Assembly: GCA_000023185.1 (NCBI GenBank)
Contig: CP001627.1
Coordinates: forward strand, 230,783-294,782
Reading direction: 5' to 3'
Origin: Rhizobium leguminosarum bv. trifolii WSM1325
GTDB taxonomy: Bacteria > Pseudomonadota > Alphaproteobacteria > Rhizobiales > Rhizobiaceae
Length of the DNA stretch: 64,000 bases
Positions 16,783 to 25,716 of the stretch are shown here, in pieces. Within the stretch, counting starts at the first letter, position 1, and every line of letters begins with the position of its first letter. The notes beneath the pieces are model-generated. The model worked only from the letters and a program-made list of their open reading frames with translations. It searched no databases and was not told where the DNA came from. The position numbers and the translations under genes were made by a program.

Positions 16783-19104
16783 ATGAACTTTCAGCCGGCA
16801 GCCATCAGCGGCAACCTCGTTTCGCGTACCTGGTCCGGGGATATGATCGCGCCGCTATCGGATGGCGGTCAGGGAACGGCGGCAAGCTTCGTTTCTCAAA
16901 CTTTCGAGCATGATGGCCCGGGGCTCCCCGTCGATCTCTTCATCTCCGCACTTGGCCTCTATCGCTGCTTCATCAACGGCGTTCGCGTCAGCGGTGACTT
17001 GCTGACACCCGGCTGGACGAACTACGACGATCGCCTTGCTTACCAGCGGTATGATGTCTCGAACCTGCTCAAGCCGGGCCTCAACCGCATCGAGATCTGG
17101 CTTGCCGACGGATGGTACCGATCGCCCTTGATGTGGGGCGCCCAGGCGATCCCGAATTGCTGGGGTGAGAGGATCGGCGCCATTGCGGATCTGATCGGAG
17201 CTGATGGCGCCCTTCTTTCCACCGACACCACATGGCGAAGCGGTGTTTTGCCGATTCTGAAGTCGGGGATCTATTTCGGCGAAATCTATGATGCCCGGCA
17301 GGAAAGCTACTTGGAGAGCCACGGCACCGAGAGACTGCCGTTCGACAGGGCATTGCTCGTCGCGCATGAAACTGCTGCGGTGCGCGAGCTGCGGCCACTC
17401 GCCGCGGTCGAAAACTGGATCGACGATGAGGGCAGGACGATCTATGATTTCGGCCAGAATGCCGGCGGCTACATTAGATATACCGTCCGGGGCACTGCCG
17501 GCGCCGAAGTCCGGGTGGAGCATTCGGAAGTTCTCGGTCCCGACCGTCATTTCGACAATCGCAACTATCGCACGGCTGCCGCGCACACCGTCTATACGCT
17601 ACGGGGAGACGGCGACGAGACCTACGCGCCGCATTTCACCTTCCACGGCTTCCGTTATGCCAGGGTGACGATTACGGGCGATGCGAAGATCCTCGCAATC
17701 GCGTCCATCCCGATCTCGTCTGTGGCCGAGCCCGCCGGCGGTTTCACCTCGGGCAATCCGCTGGTCAATCGTCTGGTCGAAAATACCATCTGGTCGCAGC
17801 GCGCCAATTTCGTCGAAGTGCCGACCGATTGCCCGCAGCGCGACGAACGCCTCGGCTGGACGGGCGACGCCCAGGTCTTTGCCGCAACCGCATGCTGGCT
17901 GAGCGACAGCCAATCCTTCCTGAGAAAGTATCTGCGGGATGTGATGGCCGATCAGCGCGAGGATGGCGCCGTCTCACATTTTTCGCCGGATCCGACGCGT
18001 CTGCATCCGACCAATTTCCCGGGCTATGCCGGCTCGACCGGCTGGGGCGACGCGATCGTCGTCATCCCCTGGGTGCTCTACACCCATTACGGCGACCGGG
18101 CCGTTCTGGCGGAGTGCCTGGATTCCATGGTGCGCTGGGTCGATTTTGTCTGGTCGATCTCGGATGGTCCCCTGGTTCGCCCGCCGTCGCATTGGGGCGC
18201 CCGAGGCTTCACCTTCGGCGACTGGCTGCAGCCGGTCGGCGACAATCGAAAGCCTCGCCCGACGATCGCCGACGACTGCGCGGCGACGCTCTATCACTTC
18301 ATCTCGACCGACCTTCTGGCAAGGATCGCAGCCACTCTCGGCGAGCATGCCCTTGAAGAGAAGATGAAACAGCGCGCAAACGAGATCCGGCTGACATTTT
18401 CCAACGAGTTCATCACGCCGGCGGGACGGCTCGCGCACAACGACCAGACATCCTACGCCTTGGCCTTCCTTCACGACCTGATACCGGCAGAGCACAGGCA
18501 AGCCGCACAGCAGCACTTCCGGCAGGTGATCATTGATGCCGACTACAAGATCGGCACCGGCTTCATCGGAACGCCGGCCCTGTTGCCGGCGCTGACAAAG
18601 CTCGGCATGGACGATCTTGCCGAAAAGGTCTTCCTGCAGGAGGATGTGCCGGGCTGGCTCTACCAGGTGTCGAAAGGGGCGACGACGATCTGGGAGCGCT
18701 GGGATTCCATGGCGCCTGACGGCACGATCTACGAACCCGACATGAACAGCTATAACCACTATGCCTATGGCGCGGTCTGCCAATGGCTATTCGAAAGCGT
18801 CGCCGGAATTTCGCCGAGCCCGAGCGCACCCGGATTTGCCGAGGTGATCGTCGATCCAGCGCCGATTCCTTCGCTTTCGCCGGTATCGGCCCATCATGAT
18901 ATCAGCCAGGGACGCATCGAGGCCGGCTGGCAGTGCGACGGCAACAAGGTCACCTATGTGCTGACACTTCCGGAAGGTTGCATCGGCCGGTTCCGGCCCG
19001 GAAAACGGCATCAAAACCCGTCGCTCAATGGAGAGCCCGTCGTCGAGGAAGCCGTTATTCACCCCGGGACGCACCGACTGGCCTTTTCTCTACCCACTTC
19101 CTGA
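16783..19104 (+). CDS. Alpha-L-rhamnosidase (GH78)
   Basis: Glycoside hydrolase of 773 residues that removes L-rhamnose from plant or bacterial rhamnosides. An N-terminal beta domain (sequence GLYRCFINGVRVSGD, typical of the GH78 N-domain) is followed by the concanavalin-like domain and an (alpha/alpha)6 catalytic domain. The GH78 signature PTDCPQRDERLGWTGDAQ is present, with D354 and E355 in the active-site loop. A C-terminal beta domain ends the protein. There is no signal peptide, so the substrate is imported. The start at 16783 follows GGGAGG. First gene of an operon with an ABC importer. Confidence 0.94.
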   Translation: MNFQPAAISGNLVSRTWSGDMIAPLSDGGQGTAASFVSQTFEHDGPGLPVDLFISALGLYRCFINGVRVSGDLLTPGWTNYDDRLAYQRYDVSNLLKPGLNRIEIWLADGWYRSPLMWGAQAIPNCWGERIGAIADLIGADGALLSTDTTWRSGVLPILKSGIYFGEIYDARQESYLESHGTERLPFDRALLVAHETAAVRELRPLAAVENWIDDEGRTIYDFGQNAGGYIRYTVRGTAGAEVRVEHSEVLGPDRHFDNRNYRTAAAHTVYTLRGDGDETYAPHFTFHGFRYARVTITGDAKILAIASIPISSVAEPAGGFTSGNPLVNRLVENTIWSQRANFVEVPTDCPQRDERLGWTGDAQVFAATACWLSDSQSFLRKYLRDVMADQREDGAVSHFSPDPTRLHPTNFPGYAGSTGWGDAIVVIPWVLYTHYGDRAVLAECLDSMVRWVDFVWSISDGPLVRPPSHWGARGFTFGDWLQPVGDNRKPRPTIADDCAATLYHFISTDLLARIAATLGEHALEEKMKQRANEIRLTFSNEFITPAGRLAHNDQTSYALAFLHDLIPAEHRQAAQQHFRQVIIDADYKIGTGFIGTPALLPALTKLGMDDLAEKVFLQEDVPGWLYQVSKGATTIWERWDSMAPDGTIYEPDMNSYNHYAYGAVCQWLFESVAGISPSPSAPGFAEVIVDPAPIPSLSPVSAHHDISQGRIEAGWQCDGNKVTYVLTLPEGCIGRFRPGKRHQNPSLNGEPVVEEAVIHPGTHRLAFSLPTS

Positions 19105-19141
19105 GGAGCATAAACGTCACACCGTTCAGAGGAGGAACGTC

Positions 19142-20425
19142 ATGACACATCGGATTAAAGTCATTCTTGCGGGCGCGTCCGCGCTTTTGGCATTGGTCGC
19201 GGCCGGCCCGTCGCATGCAGAAACCACGCTGTCATTCCTGATCGACAACAATCCGGACACGGTCGCTGCCGCCGAGGCGCTGGTTGCCGCCTATCAGACA
19301 AAGGTGCCCGACGTGACGATCGAAATCGAGCCACGGGCCGGTGGCGGCGAGGGTGACAACATCATCAAGACGCGCCTAGCGACCGGCGAGATGTCCGATG
19401 TGTTTCTCTATAATTCCGGCTCGCTGCTCCAGGCGCTGAAACCCGCGCAGACGCTTGTCGATCTGAGCGGTCTTGCGTCGCAGGCGAAGGTGGACGAAGG
19501 TTTCAAGTCGGTCGTCCGCGCCGACGGCAAGCTCTACGGTGTTCCCTTCGGCACGGCGATGGCGGGCGGCATCCTCTACAACAGGAAAATCTACCAGGAC
19601 CTCGGCCTGTCAGTCCCGAAGACATGGGCGGACTTCATGGCGAACAACGCAAAGGTCAAGGCATCAGGCAAGGTCGCCGTGGCGCAGACCTATCGCGATA
19701 CCTGGACCTCGCAGTTATTCGTTCTGGCGGACTATTACAACCTGCATGCCGCCGTGCCGAACTTCGCCGCCGACTACACTGCCAACAAGGCGAAATACGC
19801 AGAGACGCCGGCGGCCATGAAAGGCTTCGAACGGCTGAAGGACGTTCACGACGCTGGCCTGATGAACGAGGATTTCGGCGCAGCAAGCTATGACGATGGC
19901 CTGAGAATGGTGGCAACGGGCGAGGCAGCGCACTATCCAATGCTGAGCTTCGCAATCGGCGCGCTCAAGCAGAATTATCCCGACAACCTCGCAGATGTCG
20001 GTTTCTTCGCGCAGCCGAGCGACGACGCGGCGACGAATGGCCTGACGGTCTGGATGCCGCCCGCCCTCTACATTCCCCTTACCAGTCAGCACGCAGAGGA
20101 AGCGCAGAAATTCGTGGATTTCGCAGGAAGCGTCGAAGGCTGCAAGATCATGGTGGAAACCAACACCGTGCAAGGGCCTCCCTTGATCGACGGCTGCGGT
20201 CTGCCTGCCGACGTGCCGCCTGCGGTGAAGGACATGCTTCCCTATTTCGAGGCCAAGGACAAGACGACCCCGGCGCTGGAATTTGTTTCGCCGGTCAAGG
20301 GGCCGGCTCTTGAGCAGATCACCGTCGAAGTCGGCTCCGGTATTCGCCAGCCGGCCGACGCGGCAAAACTCTATGACGACGATGTGCGCAAACAGGCCAA
20401 GCAACTCGGCCTGCCCAACTGGTAG
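19142..20425 (+). CDS. Sugar ABC substrate-binding protein, rhamnoside locus
   Basis: Periplasmic binding protein of 427 residues with a signal peptide (MTHRIKVILAGASALLALVA ... SHA-ET). It is a family-1 solute-binding protein with the typical DVFLYNSGSLLQAL and YGVPFGTAMAGGILYNRKIY segments. The start at 19142 is preceded by GAGGAGG seven bases away; the longer frame to 19028 overlaps the GH78 gene. It delivers the substrate, probably a rhamnosyl oligosaccharide or glycoside, to the permeases downstream. Confidence 0.94.
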   Translation: MTHRIKVILAGASALLALVAAGPSHAETTLSFLIDNNPDTVAAAEALVAAYQTKVPDVTIEIEPRAGGGEGDNIIKTRLATGEMSDVFLYNSGSLLQALKPAQTLVDLSGLASQAKVDEGFKSVVRADGKLYGVPFGTAMAGGILYNRKIYQDLGLSVPKTWADFMANNAKVKASGKVAVAQTYRDTWTSQLFVLADYYNLHAAVPNFAADYTANKAKYAETPAAMKGFERLKDVHDAGLMNEDFGAASYDDGLRMVATGEAAHYPMLSFAIGALKQNYPDNLADVGFFAQPSDDAATNGLTVWMPPALYIPLTSQHAEEAQKFVDFAGSVEGCKIMVETNTVQGPPLIDGCGLPADVPPAVKDMLPYFEAKDKTTPALEFVSPVKGPALEQITVEVGSGIRQPADAAKLYDDDVRKQAKQLGLPNW

Positions 20426-20445
20426 CGGTCTTTCGGGTCAATTAA

Positions 20446-20467
20446 CCTCGCTCCCGATGGAGCGAGG
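20446..20467 (+). terminator. Intercistronic hairpin after binding-protein gene
   Basis: Perfect 8-bp stem CCTCGCTC / GAGCGAGG with a 6-base loop between the binding protein and the first permease. It occupies the same relative position as the hairpin at 13058-13085, with no T-run. It probably stabilises or attenuates the transcript. Confidence 0.55.
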
Positions 20468-20491
20468 ATCCACCCGATCGAAGAGGTAGTC

Positions 20492-21370
20492 ATGACCGAG
20501 ACACGCCCCCGCTCGCGCAAATCGCCCTACCCGCTGTGGTTTTTCATTCCGGCCGCAATCATCTACGGCGTGCTGTTTCTGGTTCCCACTGTATCCTCTC
20601 TTTGGTTCAGCCTCACGCGCTGGGATCTTTCGACCGCCGAATTCATCGGGCTCGAAAACTTTCAGCAGTTCTTTTCCGAACCATTCCTGGTCAAGGGACT
20701 GGTCAACACGCTGATCTATGCCGTGACGACATCCGGCCTGAAGACGGTCTGCGGGCTGCTGCTCGCCGTGCTCCTGACCAGCAATATCTTTGCCCGCGGC
20801 TTCCTGCGCACGCTGGTCTTCTTTCCCGTCCTGGTCTCGACGATCGGCATCGGCATCACCTTCACAGTGATGATGCATCCAACCAGGGGCATCATCAACG
20901 TCACGCTCGAAACGCTCGGCATTCCCGGCCCGGGATGGCTCACCAATCCGGCGCTGGCGCTTTTTTCGGTGGCTTTGGTCGATGTCTGGAAGGGTGTCGG
21001 CCTCGCAACGCTGATCTTCATCGCCGGCCTTGCTGCGATCAGCCCCGATTATTATGAGGCCGCGCGGATTGACGGCGCCACGCGTCTCCAGCAATTTTTC
21101 CGAATCACTCTGCCACTCGTGCGTCCCGCCACTGTCATCGTGGTGACATTGTCGCTGATCGGCGGGCTTCGATCCTTCGATCTGATATGGGCCATGACCC
21201 GCGGCGGGCCAGGTTTCTCCTCCGATGTGGTCGCCTCGGTGATCTATAAGCAGTACCAGGCGGGTTTCTACGGCCTGTCGACGGCCGGAAACGTCATCCT
21301 GTTTGCGCTAATCGCCGTAATCATCCTGCCATTCACCCTGTGGTTCAACCGGCGCGAGGTCGAGGAATGA
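20492..21370 (+). CDS. Sugar ABC permease (MalF type), rhamnoside locus
   Basis: Inner-membrane permease of 292 residues with six predicted helices. The first is at about 12-36 (LWFFIPAAIIYGVLFLVPTV), and the EAA loop is YYEAARIDGATRLQQFFRIT. Its last bases overlap the next permease start (ATGA), showing translational coupling. Third gene of the GH78 operon. Confidence 0.94.
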   Translation: MTETRPRSRKSPYPLWFFIPAAIIYGVLFLVPTVSSLWFSLTRWDLSTAEFIGLENFQQFFSEPFLVKGLVNTLIYAVTTSGLKTVCGLLLAVLLTSNIFARGFLRTLVFFPVLVSTIGIGITFTVMMHPTRGIINVTLETLGIPGPGWLTNPALALFSVALVDVWKGVGLATLIFIAGLAAISPDYYEAARIDGATRLQQFFRITLPLVRPATVIVVTLSLIGGLRSFDLIWAMTRGGPGFSSDVVASVIYKQYQAGFYGLSTAGNVILFALIAVIILPFTLWFNRREVEE

Positions 21371-22194
21371 GAAGCGTCCGCCCTTACGTGACCGGCGCGA
21401 TAGCCCTTGCGGCGGCGGCCGTCATCTTCGTCATGCCCTTCGTTTTCGTCGCTCTGCAGGCGGTCAAATCGAAATCCGAAGCGTCTCGCCTTAATTTCGA
21501 ATTGCCTGCGCAGTGGCTGTTCTGGGATAATCTGGTCGCCGTTTTCAAGGCGCGCGACTACCAGCTCATGCTCGCCTATTTCAACTCCACCCTGATCACC
21601 GTCGCCTCCGTCACGATCCTGATCCTGCTGTCGGCAATGGTCGGATATGTGATGCAGCGCCGCAGGACCGTCTGGAACAGAGTGGCCTCCGTTGCCCTAT
21701 TCATGGGCCTGATGATGCCGCCGGCCGTCGTGCCCACCATCGGCCTCTTGCAGGAGATCGGTCTCTTCAAGACCATGACGGGGATGATCCTGATCCAGGT
21801 CGCCTATAATCTTTCTTTCTCAACCTTGCTCTACCGGTCGTTCATCTCGACCATACCGCGCGACCTCGACGAAGCGGCGCTGATCGACGGCGCCAAGCCC
21901 CGACAGATCTTCTTCAGAGTGATCTTGCCGCTGTTGAAGCCGGTGACCGTCACCAACATCGTCGTCCAATCCATTGCGATCTTCAACGATTTCACCAACC
22001 CGCTCTACTACCTTCCCGGCAAGGAGAACGTGACGGTGCAGCTGACGCTCTATAACTTCCAGAGCATGTACACGAGCCAGTACAATCTCCTCTTCATGAA
22101 CATCCTCCTCGTGACGATCCCGCCGCTGATCGTCTTCATCTTCTTCAACAGGCAGATCGTCGCGGGCATGACGGCCGGCGCAGTCAAAGGGTAG
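21367..22194 (+). CDS. Sugar ABC permease (MalG type), rhamnoside locus
   Basis: Inner-membrane permease of 275 residues. The EAA loop is DEAALIDGAKPRQIFFRVIL and the C-terminus is RQIVAGMTAGAVKG. The start at 21367 overlaps the previous stop codon; an upstream in-frame alternative at 21340 lies inside the preceding gene. It pairs with the permease at 20492-21370 to form the channel. Confidence 0.94.
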   Translation: MRSVRPYVTGAIALAAAAVIFVMPFVFVALQAVKSKSEASRLNFELPAQWLFWDNLVAVFKARDYQLMLAYFNSTLITVASVTILILLSAMVGYVMQRRRTVWNRVASVALFMGLMMPPAVVPTIGLLQEIGLFKTMTGMILIQVAYNLSFSTLLYRSFISTIPRDLDEAALIDGAKPRQIFFRVILPLLKPVTVTNIVVQSIAIFNDFTNPLYYLPGKENVTVQLTLYNFQSMYTSQYNLLFMNILLVTIPPLIVFIFFNRQIVAGMTAGAVKG

Positions 22195-22198
22195 CAGA

Positions 22199-23176
22199 AT
22201 GGCTGAGCTCACTCTCAAACAGGTTCGCAAGAGCTTTGGCGCCCTCGAAGTCATCAAGGGGATCGATCTGGAGGTTGCCTCCGGCGAATTTGTCGTTTTC
22301 GTCGGCCCGTCTGGATGCGGAAAGTCGACGCTGCTGCGCATCATCGCCGGCCTGGAGGAGACGACATCAGGCGCGCTGACCATCGGCGGCAAGGACGTGA
22401 CCTATGCCGAACCCTCGGAGCGTGGCATCGCCATGGTATTCCAGAGCTACGCGCTCTACCCGCACATGACCGTTGCCGAAAATATCGGCTTCGGGCTTTC
22501 GCTCGCCCGTCGCCCAAAGGCGGAAATCGCCGCCAAGGTCGCGGCGACGGCTGAAACGCTGCAGCTCGCCCAGTTGCTGGAGAGAAAGCCGAAAGCACTC
22601 TCCGGCGGTCAGAGGCAGCGCGTCGCCATCGGCCGCGCGATCATCCGCGATCCCAAGGTTTTCCTGTTCGACGAGCCGCTCTCCAATCTCGACGCTTCGC
22701 TCCGCGCCCAGATGCGCCTTGAGATCGCCGATCTCCACGCGCGCCTGAAATCGACGATGATCTATGTCACTCACGACCAGGTCGAAGCCATGACAATGGC
22801 CGACAAGATCGTCGTCCTGAACGGCGGCGCGGTCGAGCAGATCGGCAGTCCGATGGAGCTCTACCGCAATCCCGCAACACCCTTCGTCGCCGGGTTCATC
22901 GGCAGCCCGAAAATGAACCTCTATGGCGGCGAGATAGCACGGCGAATGAACTGCGCGACCTACGGCATTCGCCCTGAGCATATCAGGCTTTCGGAACGTG
23001 CCGGGCAATGGCAGGGCAGGATCCGGCATCTCGAGCGGCTTGGCGCCGACGCTATCCTCTACCTGGACGTTCCCGAACTCGGCGAGATGGTGGTGCGCGC
23101 CGAAGGCGAGACGCCGTTTGCATCTGGAATGACAGTCTGGGCAAATCCGGTCGAAGGAGCGGAACATCGGTTCTGA
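22199..23176 (+). CDS. Sugar ABC transporter ATPase (MalK/UgpC type), short
   Basis: Nucleotide-binding subunit of 325 residues. Walker A GPSGCGKST, Q-loop FQSYALYP, signature LSGGQRQR, Walker B VFLFDEP and VTHDQVEA are intact. The C-terminal TOBE/regulatory region is about 40 residues shorter than in the paralogue at 8142-9242, ending soon after YGIRPEHIRLSERAG plus one half-domain. The shortening may be natural for this subfamily. Last gene of the GH78 operon, starting five bases after the permease stop. Confidence 0.92.
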   Translation: MAELTLKQVRKSFGALEVIKGIDLEVASGEFVVFVGPSGCGKSTLLRIIAGLEETTSGALTIGGKDVTYAEPSERGIAMVFQSYALYPHMTVAENIGFGLSLARRPKAEIAAKVAATAETLQLAQLLERKPKALSGGQRQRVAIGRAIIRDPKVFLFDEPLSNLDASLRAQMRLEIADLHARLKSTMIYVTHDQVEAMTMADKIVVLNGGAVEQIGSPMELYRNPATPFVAGFIGSPKMNLYGGEIARRMNCATYGIRPEHIRLSERAGQWQGRIRHLERLGADAILYLDVPELGEMVVRAEGETPFASGMTVWANPVEGAEHRF

Positions 23177-23269
23177 GGATGGCAAGCGCGCCACCGTCTC
23201 GGCGCTCGATTCTGCCGACGCACGGCGTTTACGACACCGCTATCTTCACGCCAACCTTGGAATCCTGCA

Positions 23270-23296
23270 ATCAATGATTAATATGCAGTCATTGAT
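23270..23296. promoter_or_regulatory. Inverted repeat upstream of FitA-type antitoxin
   Basis: Perfect 8-bp arms ATCAATGA / TCATTGAT are separated by 11 bp and end 14 bp before the antitoxin start. This fits an autoregulatory operator bound by the ribbon-helix-helix antitoxin. Confidence 0.55.
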
Positions 23297-23310
23297 GTAT
23301 GGAGATAGCG

Positions 23311-23559
23311 ATGGCAAGCATGACGATCCGCAATCTCGATGACGGTCTGAAGCAGAGGTTGCGCATGAGGGCAGCAACGCATGGCCGCTCCATGGAGGAC
23401 GAAGCACGGGATATCCTGCGCATGGCGCTTGCGACGAGCGAACCGCCGGCGCGCAATCTCGCGGATGCGATCCGGGCACGTCTGCTCTCGGTTGGCGGCG
23501 TCGAACTCGACATCCCGCCCCGCGAGCCGATCCGTGATCCCCCGGACATCTCCGCGTGA
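23311..23559 (+). CDS. FitA/VapB-type ribbon-helix-helix antitoxin
   Basis: Antitoxin of 82 residues. The N-terminal ribbon-helix-helix MTIRNLDDGLKQRLRMRA, and then the segment GRSMEDEARDIL, are hallmarks of FitA-like proteins. The C-terminal region is acidic/proline rich and would wrap the PIN toxin. The start at 23311 is preferred because GGAG lies seven bases ahead; the ATG at 23299 would begin inside this ribosome site. The stop overlaps the GTG of the toxin gene, the usual coupling. The antitoxin is intact although its toxin is frameshifted. Confidence 0.9.
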   Translation: MASMTIRNLDDGLKQRLRMRAATHGRSMEDEARDILRMALATSEPPARNLADAIRARLLSVGGVELDIPPREPIRDPPDISA

Positions 23560-23976
23560 TCATTCTCGATACCAACGTCATCGCAGAGCTGCTGACGCCC
23601 GCCCCGAATGTGGCGGTGATCGGTTGGTTCGCCGCACAACATCCTACATCGATCTTCACGACAGCAGTCACCGGCTGAGATCCTCTACGGACTGCGTCTC
23701 CTTCCCGAGGGACGTCGTCGACGCGATCTTGAGGCGGCGATCTTGTTGGTATTTAGCGAGGATATTGGCGGTCGTGTTCTGCCATTTGATCGCGACGCTT
23801 CAAATTTCTATGCCACTATCGTCACCGACCGCCGCAAGGCGGGTCGACCGTTCAGTCAATTCGATGCTCAGATTGCTGCCATCGCAATTTCACGCGGCGC
23901 TTCACTCGCGACACGCAATGTCTCGGATTTTGCGGGAATGGACCTCAAGATCGTCAATCCGTGGAAAGACAGATAA
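23556..23976 (+). pseudogene. Frameshifted PIN-domain toxin (FitB/VapC)
   Basis: From GTG at 23556 the frame reads IILDTNVIAELL, holding the first catalytic Asp of PIN nucleases, and runs to TTAVTG followed by a stop at 23676. A shift at about 23673 restores the family sequence: AEILYGLRLLPEGRRR ... FSQFDAQIAAIAISRGASLA, then TRNVSDFAGMDLKIVNPW up to the stop at 23976. Both halves together make a normal-length toxin of about 140 residues. The break (two bases lost or one gained) should inactivate it unless it is a sequencing error. Confidence 0.85.
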
Positions 23977-24089
23977 AGGCGCGGAACGCCAGCGCATCCT
24001 ACAGGATCTGCTTCTATTGCGAAAGTCTCCGCATTTTTGTTTACTCGATAACATGCCGGCCGTCTCGTCGACACGAGGCTCAGCTGGAC

Positions 24090-24863
24090 AGTCAGAAACG
24101 CGGATCGTCATTTTCCGCACCGAGGATCATTCTGGCCGCAGGACTTTGGAACGGCCGCCCTGCTGGCCGATTTCCTGCCGTTTGACGAGCACGGGCTGCG
24201 TCTGTTCAACAGCCCCACGCTGGCCGTCCCTCTGCTCTGCCTCCCACGTTTGTTGCGTTCCCCGACGCCGAGGCACAGCCTTGCGCAGCTTGGCTTATCT
24301 CTGCGCTACGGCAGCGGCGCATCCGATTACGTGACGGAGGGATCTATGAGGTTGGTACTGTGCCGGCGCAGAGCTTCGTCAACAGGATGCCGCTCGGTCT
24401 AAAAGCCGGGCGCGCGACGTTCGAGTTTATCGGCGGCAGTCTCCTCGTCGCAACGATCTATTATCCCGGCGATCAAAGCCACAGCTACATCCGTCGCGAT
24501 GAAACGGCAAGAAAGGGTCTGACCGTCCGCGGCGGCTTCGCAGAGGGATTTGGCCTTCGCGCCGAGGCTTTGAAAAAAATGCTGCGCCGTGAATGGAAAC
24601 GGTTGGGACTGATACAGCTCCCGGGCACATCGCTGGCGGAGCCTGGCATCGATGCACATTTCGCCGGCACTCTGCCTATGGGCGCAGCCGGCCCGTTCGG
24701 TACTTCTTCGGATGGCGACATGAATCTTCATCCCGGTCTTTACGTCGTCGATGGTTCAATTCTTCCCGATCTTTCCTCGAAATACGTCACGATGACGATC
24801 ATGGCCAATGCCGACCGCATCGCTCACCGTCTCGCCGAGACGGAAGCAAACTCGGCGCTCTGA
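24090..24863 (+). pseudogene. Wreck of a GMC oxidoreductase
   Basis: Fragments of a FAD-dependent GMC-type oxidoreductase lie in at least two frames. Near 24110-24160 one frame reads SAPRIILAAGLWNGRP, the usual 'ILAAG..N.R' strand. Then another frame gives LADFLPFDEHGLRLFNSPTL. The C-terminal domain is open from about 24330 to 24863 (IDAHFAGTLPMGAAGPFGTS ... YVVDGSILPDLSSKYVTMTI), with the FAD-contacting DGS and conserved HFAGT. The N-terminal Rossmann half is missing. An independent product is unlikely. Confidence 0.75.
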
Positions 24864-24878
24864 TGTCCGCTGCCGCTT

Positions 24879-25679
24879 TCAAGCCCTTAATTGGGGCAAT
24901 GCATCGCCGGCCAATGATAAAAGCGGCTGATAATCTCCTTCTGAAAGCACTGAAAAATCAACAAGGCCGAGCGTGGCGCGCATGGCGGAGAGCGACGGCT
25001 CCTTGATCGCGGCGCCAAGCGCATTTCGCAGGAGAAGGACTCTGTCGTCCGACGCATCGCCTGAGGTGATAAAAGGCAGACCCGGACCTTTGGTCGTTTC
25101 GGCGATGATGCGGACCGCTTGGATATGGCCGGGATCGAAGCGCCGAATATTTGCATAGGTCACGCAATCGATGGCCGCACTGTCGGCCCTGCCTTCGACA
25201 ACGGCGGCGATGCTGCCGCCGTGGCTGCCGGTTTCGATAATCCGGCCGAAAAAGTGGCCGTCGCGGGCAAGCGGAGCGACCGCTGCGCGAAAGAAATTGC
25301 TGCCGGAATTGCTGTCAGGGCCGTTGATCGCCGCCGTGGTGCCGCGCAAGTCCTCCAGCGAATGAAGGGCAGAATCCTTGGCGACGATGATGAAGCTGCG
25401 CATCAGCGGGCCGTCGCAGCCGGGATGGTGATATATCGGCGTCGCCACCAGGCGGACCCTGCCCCGCAGGCTCGTTGCAAAGGGATAGCCGCATGCCTGC
25501 GAGAGAAGAAGATCCGGCCTCAGCCAAGCTTCATCATAGCGAACCGCCTGATCGAGCTTTTCGGGCAGGTCCTTGAGGCCGGCTTCCAAAAGATAGTGCC
25601 GGAGGAACGACCATAACTCAGCGGTCGCCTCCGCGACCGGCTGGGATGTAGCATACATGGCGATGCTGACGAGAGGCAT
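24879..25679 (-). CDS. PhnD-like phosphonate/phosphate-type binding protein without signal peptide
   Basis: Protein of 266 residues with the PhnD/ThiY-like periplasmic-binding fold (DLRGTTAAINGPDSNSGSNF, then VEGRADSAAIDCVTYANIRR and GLPFITS). The start is taken at 25679 (MPLVSIAMYA). Neither this nor the longer frame to 25742 has a convincing signal peptide, so it may work in the cytoplasm as a ligand-binding or sensor protein instead of feeding the importer. Last gene of the 12-gene operon, 37 bases after the semialdehyde dehydrogenase. Ligand unknown. Confidence 0.8.
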   Translation of the reverse strand: MPLVSIAMYATSQPVAEATAELWSFLRHYLLEAGLKDLPEKLDQAVRYDEAWLRPDLLLSQACGYPFATSLRGRVRLVATPIYHHPGCDGPLMRSFIIVAKDSALHSLEDLRGTTAAINGPDSNSGSNFFRAAVAPLARDGHFFGRIIETGSHGGSIAAVVEGRADSAAIDCVTYANIRRFDPGHIQAVRIIAETTKGPGLPFITSGDASDDRVLLLRNALGAAIKEPSLSAMRATLGLVDFSVLSEGDYQPLLSLAGDALPQLRA

Positions 25680-25716
25680 TCTGGTCTTTCCCTGCGAGGC
25701 GCAAGCATCGACTAGA

